Below, in pieces: positions 58,859-64,000 of a stretch of DNA of 64,000 bases (positions are counted from its first letter, which is position 1; every line of letters begins with the position of its first letter). Source of the stretch: Geothrix sp. (GTDB lineage Bacteria; Acidobacteriota; Holophagae; Holophagales; Holophagaceae); contig NZ_JAHRYQ010000001.1 in NCBI RefSeq assembly GCF_020622065.1, positions 1,612,001-1,676,000 on the forward strand, given 5' to 3'. The notes beneath the pieces were generated by a model, which was not told the origin of the DNA, did no database searches, and saw only the letters and a program-made list of their open reading frames with translations. The position numbers and the translations under genes were made by a program.

Positions 58859-59764
58859 ATGCTTTCATCTCGAGAAAACAAATCAGCTATTTACAACCAA
58901 TGTATCGAACTGCTCGACATGATCAAGTTCGAGCACACCGTGTTCGCCCTGCCCTTTGCTTTCCTGGGGGCGTTGGGGGCCGCTCAGGGAGTGCCGCCGC
59001 TGAAGACCATCCTCTGGATCCTGGCGGCGATGGTCGGCGCCCGGACGGCGGCCATGACCTTCAACCGGCTGGTGGACGCGGACCTGGATGCCGAGAACCC
59101 GCGGACGGCGGGTCGGGCCCTTCCCGCCGGCCGGGTCTCCAAGGCCGGGGCCATGGCGCTGATGGGCGCCGGCATCATCCTCTTCGGCTTGGCGGCCGGC
59201 GCCCTCGGCCCCCTCACCTGGGCCCTGTCGCCGCTGGCGCTGATCATCATCCTCGGCTATTCCCTCTGCAAGCGCTTCACCACTTGGGCCCATGTGGTGC
59301 TGGGGCTGTCGCTGGCCGGGGCGCCGCTGGGCGCCTGGATCGCGGTGTCGGGCCGGATCGAGGCCCCGGCCCTGTGGCTGTCGGCCGGCGTACTGGCCTG
59401 GACCGCGGGGTTCGACATCCTCTATGCCCTGCAGGATGAGGGCTACGATCGCTCGAAGGGCCTCCACTCCGTACCCGCGCGCCTGGGGACCTCGGGGGCG
59501 CTGGCGCTGTCCCGCGCCCTCCACGGGCTGGCCCTGGTGGCCTGGGCCCTGTTCAACCTCCAGATGGGCAGCCATGCCCTGCCCTGGCTCGGTTGGGCGG
59601 CGGTTGCGGCCATGCTGGCCCGGGAGCAGTGGCTGGTCCGGGGCGGAGACCTGTCCCGCATCGACCAGGCTTTCTTCACCCTGAACAGTTTTGTGGGGCT
59701 CGTGTTTTTCTTGGGCCATGCTTTGGAATGGTGGCTTTCAAAGTCGATGCTGGCTCCGATCTAG
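58859..59764 (+). CDS. ubiA: UbiA-family prenyltransferase
   Basis: 301 residues from ATG 58859, with about eight transmembrane helices. It has MIKFEHTVFALPFAFLGA, the first Asp-rich motif FNRLVDADLDAENPRTAGRALPAG and the second around DILYALQDEGYDRSKGLHSVPARLG. This wording is that of 4-hydroxybenzoate polyprenyltransferases and of MqnP in futalosine-pathway menaquinone synthesis; which quinone precursor is used cannot be told. An ATG at 58739 would add 40 polar residues unlike the family. No good ribosome-binding site is seen for either. The local sequence at 58870-58910 is unusually AT-rich. Confidence 0.88.
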   Translation: MLSSRENKSAIYNQCIELLDMIKFEHTVFALPFAFLGALGAAQGVPPLKTILWILAAMVGARTAAMTFNRLVDADLDAENPRTAGRALPAGRVSKAGAMALMGAGIILFGLAAGALGPLTWALSPLALIIILGYSLCKRFTTWAHVVLGLSLAGAPLGAWIAVSGRIEAPALWLSAGVLAWTAGFDILYALQDEGYDRSKGLHSVPARLGTSGALALSRALHGLALVAWALFNLQMGSHALPWLGWAAVAAMLAREQWLVRGGDLSRIDQAFFTLNSFVGLVFFLGHALEWWLSKSMLAPI

Positions 59765-59810
59765 ATCGTTCGTTGTAAGAAGACGATTCGATCCTCGACG
59801 GCTTCCCAGG

Positions 59811-59816
59811 TATGCT
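59811..59816 (+). promoter_or_regulatory. Putative -10 of the M23 peptidase/bactofilin operon
   Basis: TATGCT followed by GGG, 8 nt before ATG 59825, again implying a very short leader. Confidence 0.35.
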
Positions 59817-59824
59817 GGGATTCC

Positions 59825-60796
59825 ATGTCCAGCCAACCGCCCGAACGCCGCCGCGCTGTGCGCTCCAGCCGCCCCGATTCCGTGCGGTGGCTCACGGTCA
59901 TGGTGGTCTTCAGCCACCGCACCTTCCGCTGGTCGCTGACCCGCCAGACGATGCTCTGGGTCCTCGGCTGCGTGGCCGGCTTCTCGGCCCTGGCCATGAT
60001 CGGCTCCGGTTACGGATTCTGGGCCACCAAGAAGATCATGAGCTTCGGCCGCCTCCAGCAGGAAACCCAGGAACAGCAGCAACTGATCCGGTCTTCCCTG
60101 GACCAGGCCCAGGCTCTGGAAGCCGAGGTCGCCACCCTCCGCCAGCAGCACACGGAACTGCTCAAGCTGCTGGACCCCAAGGCTCCGGCCACCTCGCCCC
60201 TCCCCGCCCCGCCGAACCAGCCTGATTCGACGCCACCGCCTCCAGGGGCCCGGGAACGGCTCTCCCGGCTGCGCCAGGATCTGGATTACACCGCCAAGCA
60301 GGCCGCGGTCGTGCGCGCCCGCATGGCGCCCGTGCTCCGCTCCTGGAGCCACACGCCCTCCATTCCGCCCACGGCCGGCTACATGAGCTCAGGCTTCGGT
60401 GTCCGCGTCAGCCCCTTCTCCCGGGGCAACGAGACGGGAGACGGCCTGCTGGGCTACCACTCGGGCATCGACATCAGCAATGTCCTGGACACCCCCATCC
60501 AGGCCACGGCGGATGGCGAAGTGGTGGAGGCGGGGTGGATGGATCGCTACGGCTGGGGCGTCCGCGTGCGCCATACGGATGACCAGGAAACCCTCTACGC
60601 CCACATGAACCACCTGAATGTGAAAGTCGGGCAGCAGGTCTCCCGGGGAGATATCCTTGGGACCATGGGACGCTCGGGCAATGCGACCGGCGTCCATCTT
60701 CATTACGAGGTCCGGCGGAACGGGAAAGCCGTGAATCCCCAACCCTACCTTCGCCTTCAGCGGCAGTGGCTGAAGGCCCTCGGCAAGCCGTCCTGA
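59825..60796 (+). CDS. Membrane-anchored M23 (LytM-type) peptidoglycan endopeptidase
   Basis: 323 residues. A basic cytoplasmic N-terminus, one transmembrane helix (MLWVLGCVAGFSALAMIGSGYGF, about 43-65), a coiled coil (LQQETQEQQQLIRSSLDQAQALEAEVATL, about 77-110), a Pro-rich linker and a LytM domain (about 185-310). Zinc ligands appear intact: GYHSGIDIS (His, Asp) and VHLHYEV (His-x-His). ETLYAHMNHLNVKVGQQVSRGD follows the family. It should cleave peptide cross-links in the cell wall. The bactofilin gene begins 12 nt downstream, a pairing known to shape or localise peptidoglycan hydrolases in other bacteria. Confidence 0.94.
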   Translation: MSSQPPERRRAVRSSRPDSVRWLTVMVVFSHRTFRWSLTRQTMLWVLGCVAGFSALAMIGSGYGFWATKKIMSFGRLQQETQEQQQLIRSSLDQAQALEAEVATLRQQHTELLKLLDPKAPATSPLPAPPNQPDSTPPPPGARERLSRLRQDLDYTAKQAAVVRARMAPVLRSWSHTPSIPPTAGYMSSGFGVRVSPFSRGNETGDGLLGYHSGIDISNVLDTPIQATADGEVVEAGWMDRYGWGVRVRHTDDQETLYAHMNHLNVKVGQQVSRGDILGTMGRSGNATGVHLHYEVRRNGKAVNPQPYLRLQRQWLKALGKPS

Positions 60797-60807
60797 AGGA
60801 GCGCCCC

Positions 60808-61287
60808 ATGGCCGTCTTCCGCAGCAGCAAGTCCAAATCCGAAGCCGCCCCCGCCATCCATTCCCTGCTGGGCAAGGAAGTGACCCTGACCGGCGAGATC
60901 CATACCGGTGCTCACAGCCTCCGTGTCGAAGGGGTGGTGGACGGGATCATCCACTCCACCGGCGAGGTGTCCATCGCCCCCAACGGCCTGGTGAAGGGCA
61001 CCATCTTCGCGAAGCACCTGGTGGTGACCGGCCGCGCCGAAGGCACCATGAAGATCACGGATTGCCTGGAGATCCACGGCACCGGCTTCGTCGAAGGCGA
61101 TGTGGAAGTGGGCTCCCTCGTCGTCGACGAGGGGGGCACCCTCCAGGGGGTCTGCATCCGCAAGGACCAGACCCGGAATCTGGATGCCGGTACCGGCAGC
61201 GGCGTGAATGGCGCGGCCAAGGGTGGGGTCCTGCCCCTCTCCAAGCCCGGGGACAAGGATCTCAAGAAGCTCGAGAGCAAGTACTGA
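60808..61287 (+). CDS. Bactofilin (polymer-forming cytoskeletal protein)
   Basis: 159 residues from ATG 60808, which has AAGGAG upstream. The central beta-helix is built of short repeats: EIHTGAHSLRVEGVVDGIIHSTGEVSI, PNGLVKGTIFAKHLVVTGRAEGTMKITDCLEIHGTGFVEGDVEVGSLVVDEGG. Disordered, charged tails flank it (FRSSKSKSEAAPA and KPGDKDLKKLESKY). Bactofilins form non-polar filaments at the membrane that position cell-wall enzymes. Here the partner is probably the M23 peptidase encoded just upstream. It converges on ruvB with a 14-nt gap. Confidence 0.95.
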   Translation: MAVFRSSKSKSEAAPAIHSLLGKEVTLTGEIHTGAHSLRVEGVVDGIIHSTGEVSIAPNGLVKGTIFAKHLVVTGRAEGTMKITDCLEIHGTGFVEGDVEVGSLVVDEGGTLQGVCIRKDQTRNLDAGTGSGVNGAAKGGVLPLSKPGDKDLKKLESKY

Positions 61288-61301
61288 TCCGCAGCCCTGG
61301 T

Positions 61302-62315
61302 TCAGCGGAACAGGGGCCCCGGGTCCGAGTTCACGCCGAGGTAGGCATAGGCTGCATCTGTGGCCTTCCGGCCCTGCGGGGTGCGGTCGAGGAATCCCAC
61401 CTGCATGAGGTAGGGCTCCACCAGATCCTCCAGCGCGCCGTCGTCCTCGCCCAGGGCCGCGGCCAGCGTCCGCAGGCCCACGGGCCCGCCCCGGTGCTTG
61501 TGGCACAGGGCCTGGAGGTAGTCCCGGTCCAGGGCGTCGAGGCCCAGGTCGTCCACCTCGTGCAGCTTCAGGCAGGCCTCCGCAGCGGCGGCGGTGATGG
61601 TGCCGTCCCCTTTCACTTCCGCATAGTCCCTGCAGCGCCGCAGCAGGCGGTTGCAGATGCGCGGCGTCCCCCGGCTCCGGCGGGCGATGGCCTCGGACCC
61701 TTCGGTAGCGAGGTGGATGCCCAGCAGGTCCGCCGACCGGCGGGCAATGATGGCCAGGTCCGCGCGGGTATAGAACTCGAGGCGATGCACCATGCCGAAG
61801 CGGTCGTGGAGGGGTTTTGAGATCAATCCGGCCCGGGTGGTGGCCCCCACCATCGTGAAGGGCCTGAGGTCCACCTTCAGGGTCTGGGCGCTGGGGCCCT
61901 GCCCGATGAGGATGTCCAGCTTGCGATCCTCCATGGCCGCGTAGAGCATCTCCTCGATGGGGGCGGACAGGCGGTGGATCTCATCGATGAACAGGAACTC
62001 GCCGGCCTCCAGGTTGGTGAGGATGGCGGCCAGGTCGCCCTTCTTCTCCAGCGCCGGAGCCTGGATCACCTTGCAGGAGGCGCCCATTTCGTTGGCCAGG
62101 ACATGGGCCAGGGTGGTCTTCCCCAGGCCCGGAGGCCCGAACAGCAGCACATGATCGAGGACATCCCCGCGCTTCTTCGCGGCCTGCAGGGCGATCTCCA
62201 ACCTGACTTTAACCTTAGCCTGGCCGATATATTCCTGAAGTCGCTGCGGCCGCAGCGAGTATTCAATGGGGTCCTCCTGGCCGGTGGAGGGATCGAGGTC
62301 GGGGTGCCGGTGCAT
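61302..62315 (-). CDS. ruvB: Holliday junction branch-migration ATPase RuvB
   Basis: 337 residues, normal size. N-terminal [17 protein letters not shown], Walker [18 protein letters not shown], Walker [11 protein letters not shown], the [18 protein letters not shown]-type sensor region (here [16 protein letters not shown]), the Arg-finger stretch [16 protein letters not shown], and the C-terminal winged helix with [22 protein letters not shown]. It drives branch migration with RuvA at recombination intermediates. ruvA and ruvC are not in the window. The gene lies between convergent bactofilin and a divergent FHA-domain kinase. Confidence 0.97.
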   Translation of the reverse strand: MHRHPDLDPSTGQEDPIEYSLRPQRLQEYIGQAKVKVRLEIALQAAKKRGDVLDHVLLFGPPGLGKTTLAHVLANEMGASCKVIQAPALEKKGDLAAILTNLEAGEFLFIDEIHRLSAPIEEMLYAAMEDRKLDILIGQGPSAQTLKVDLRPFTMVGATTRAGLISKPLHDRFGMVHRLEFYTRADLAIIARRSADLLGIHLATEGSEAIARRSRGTPRICNRLLRRCRDYAEVKGDGTITAAAAEACLKLHEVDDLGLDALDRDYLQALCHKHRGGPVGLRTLAAALGEDDGALEDLVEPYLMQVGFLDRTPQGRKATDAAYAYLGVNSDPGPLFR

Positions 62316-62365
62316 GACCTCTATTCCCTCACGGGACTTCCACTTGTGTCCAGCCGATGGCCGGA

Positions 62366-62371
62366 TAATCT
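62366..62371 (+). promoter_or_regulatory. Putative -10 of the FHA-GAF kinase gene
   Basis: TAATCT followed by TGGG, about 60 nt before the GTG start. Confidence 0.35.
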
Positions 62372-62431
62372 TGGGTTCGCAGCCGAATTTCCCAATCGCC
62401 CCTCCCCCCTGACCCCCGCCCGGGAGATGCC

Positions 62432-63958
62432 GTGGCCCAGCGCTACCAGCTCCTGATTCGAGACCGCCATGGGTTCGAGCGCACCGTGCCGCTCACCCGT
62501 TCCGTCACCCTCGGACGCCAGAGCCTCTGCGATGTGGTGCTGTCCGACAACATGATCAGCCGGAACCACCTGCGCCTGGAGTTGAAGGACGACGCCTGGT
62601 GGGCCGAAGACCTCCAGACCACCCACGGCAGCTTCTACAAGGACCAGCAGCTGGGGCGCGTGACCTGGGAGCCGGGAACGCCCCTGCGCCTGGCGGACGG
62701 GGCCTACACCCTGACCCTGATGCGGACGGACCAGACCAGCTCCGAGCTCCACCTCCAGGCCATTCTCGAAACGGCCCAGCTCCTGGCCCAGGAGATCGAC
62801 CTTGAGGATCTGCTGGAGCAGTCCCTGGATCGCCTGCTCTCCATTTCTGGCACGGATCGCGGCTTCCTCATGCTCCTGGAGAATGGCGAGCTGACCAGCC
62901 GCGTGCAGCGCAATCTGGGCCAGGAGCTGGAGGGCCACATCCAGTTGTCCATGTCGAGCGTCCACAAGGTCTTCGAGACCGGCGACCCCGTCTGGATCCT
63001 GAATGTCGCCGAGGACCAGTTCCTGCTCAGCCAGCACTCGATCCAGCGGCTGGAGTTGAAGACCATCCTCTGCCTGCCGCTGGTGCTCCAGGGCAAGCGC
63101 ATCGGCGTGGTCTACCTCGACAGCCGCCGCCCCATCACAGAACCGCCGGACCGGGAGACCTTCGAGGCCATCGTCTCGCTCTGCGCCATCGCCATCGAAC
63201 GCACCCGGCTCTCCGAGGAGAACCTTCGGAGCCATGTGCTGGCGACCGTCGGGCAGGTGGCCAGCTCCATCGTCCACGACTTCAAGAATGGCCTGTTCGT
63301 GCTGCGCGGACATGCGGATCTTCTGGATCTCTCCACCGACGACACCAAGGTTCGCCACCATTGCCGGAAGATCCTGGAGTGCGTGGACCGCCTCACCCAC
63401 CTCAGCCAGGATGTGCTGGACTTCGCGAAAATCCGGGAGCCCAACCGGGAGACGGTGGACCTGTTGCCCTTCTTCGAGGGGATCGTCGAACCGATGATGT
63501 CGCGGGCTGCGGAGATGGGAGTTGCTCTTCGCGCAGAAGGCCCGCCCTGCCTGATCAAGCTCGATCCCAGCCGGTTCACCCGGGTCATGGAGAACCTCCT
63601 GGCCAATGCGCTGGATGCCACCACCGACATGACGGGTGAAGTGCTCGTGTCCTGGACCCAGGTCACCGGCGGCGTCCAGATCCGCGTGCGCGACCGGGGC
63701 AAGGGCATCCCCAAGCGCGTGATCAAGCGGATCTTCGAACCCTTCTTCAGCTATGGGAAGAAGAAGGGGACGGGGCTCGGCATGGCCACCGTGAAGAAAA
63801 TTGTCGAGGAACATGGCGGTACCCTGGAGTTCGTCAGCGAGGAAGGCATGGGTACCGAGGTCATCGTTCTGCTTCCCGACCACCCCATCACCGGTGCGAT
63901 CAAGGTCTCCGAACAGTCCACGGGTGAGCACCGCAACCTGGGCGCGGGGCCCGCATGA
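62432..63958 (+). CDS. FHA-GAF sensor histidine kinase
   Basis: 508 residues from GTG 62432 (GGGAGATGCC upstream), no transmembrane helix. An FHA domain spans about 22-97 with [25 protein letters not shown], which should bind phosphothreonine. A GAF domain follows at about 105-260 ([49 protein letters not shown]). The kinase core has His282 in [10 protein letters not shown], then [42 protein letters not shown]. The FHA domain suggests input from a Ser/Thr kinase such as the one at 5524, but that link is inferred. No response regulator is adjacent; ispF starts inside its stop codon. Confidence 0.93.
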   Translation: MAQRYQLLIRDRHGFERTVPLTRSVTLGRQSLCDVVLSDNMISRNHLRLELKDDAWWAEDLQTTHGSFYKDQQLGRVTWEPGTPLRLADGAYTLTLMRTDQTSSELHLQAILETAQLLAQEIDLEDLLEQSLDRLLSISGTDRGFLMLLENGELTSRVQRNLGQELEGHIQLSMSSVHKVFETGDPVWILNVAEDQFLLSQHSIQRLELKTILCLPLVLQGKRIGVVYLDSRRPITEPPDRETFEAIVSLCAIAIERTRLSEENLRSHVLATVGQVASSIVHDFKNGLFVLRGHADLLDLSTDDTKVRHHCRKILECVDRLTHLSQDVLDFAKIREPNRETVDLLPFFEGIVEPMMSRAAEMGVALRAEGPPCLIKLDPSRFTRVMENLLANALDATTDMTGEVLVSWTQVTGGVQIRVRDRGKGIPKRVIKRIFEPFFSYGKKKGTGLGMATVKKIVEEHGGTLEFVSEEGMGTEVIVLLPDHPITGAIKVSEQSTGEHRNLGAGPA

Positions 63959-64000
63959 CCGGCTTCCGGATCGGCCAGGGCTTCGATGTCCACCGCTTCG
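63955..64000 (+). CDS. ispF: 2-C-methyl-D-erythritol 2,4-cyclodiphosphate synthase (5' end only)
   Basis: Only the first 15 codons are in the window: [15 protein letters not shown]. The IGxGFDVHRF motif is the N-terminal signature of IspF, whose Asp and His bind the catalytic metal in the MEP isoprenoid pathway. ATG 63955 overlaps the preceding kinase stop as ATGA, so the two are translationally coupled. The rest lies beyond the right edge. Confidence 0.88.
   Translation, partial: MTGFRIGQGFDVHRF

Overview
The window is a gene-dense, GC-rich bacterial chromosome segment carrying mostly core metabolism plus one accessory-looking phosphate-related block. The mix of genes suggests an Acidobacteriota-type Gram-negative, probably Holophagae/Geothrix-like: an Oar-type TonB-dependent receptor with an N-terminal carboxypeptidase-like domain, exported S9 and S55 peptidases, a PEGA-domain protein kinase, a b558-type succinate dehydrogenase, a membrane pyrophosphatase and bactofilin. 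The taxon is an inference from gene content. No tRNA, rRNA, CRISPR array, insertion sequence or prophage was found.

Layout. 1-8.2 kb: partial pyruvate kinase, a small Fis-like protein, two adjacent GAPDH paralogs, a flavoprotein, purE preceded by tandem copies of its own 5' end, a Ser/Thr kinase, and a LipB-Nudix fusion. 8.3-17 kb: a membrane histidine kinase, acyl-CoA dehydrogenase, a TolC-type protein, an S9 peptidase, nadC and enoyl-CoA hydratase. 17-24 kb: a secreted beta-propeller/S55 peptidase pair and a large TonB-dependent receptor. 24-34 kb: a YmdB-type phosphodiesterase, aquaporin, exonuclease, DoxX, HAD hydrolase, 3-hydroxybutyryl-CoA dehydrogenase, FbaB aldolase, RF3, a VOC protein and oligopeptidase B. 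34.3-40.6 kb: the membrane pyrophosphatase hppA, divergent from sdhCAB.

The most interesting part is 40.9-58.7 kb. A PAS histidine kinase and an NtrC-type sigma-54 activator overlap by 8 nt. They are followed by two gene runs, each preceded by a near-perfect sigma-54 promoter (44273-44288 and 49100-49115). Exactly 111 bp upstream of each -24 element lies a copy of the same imperfect dyad (44162-44198 and 48989-49025, 31 of 37 positions identical). Run A encodes an exported CYTH-like protein, an unknown exported protein, an exported family I inorganic pyrophosphatase, a soluble Cache protein, a histidine phosphatase and an S1/P1-nuclease/phospholipase C-like protein. Run B encodes an OprO/OprP-type phosphate or pyrophosphate porin, a divergent CYTH-like protein, a canonical CYTH protein, a DASS anion transporter, a membrane-anchored unknown protein, two MgtC/DUF4010-type membrane proteins flanking another CYTH-like protein, and a DUF3616 protein. 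I infer a sigma-54-controlled system for acquiring or processing pyrophosphate, polyphosphate or other phosphorylated compounds; its substrate is unproven.

58.9-64 kb returns to housekeeping: a UbiA prenyltransferase, an M23 peptidase/bactofilin pair, ruvB, an FHA-GAF histidine kinase and the start of ispF. Outside the sigma-54 block, many genes have a TAnnCT-like -10 element followed by GG and no clear -35. Two pairs of these are overlapping divergent promoters.
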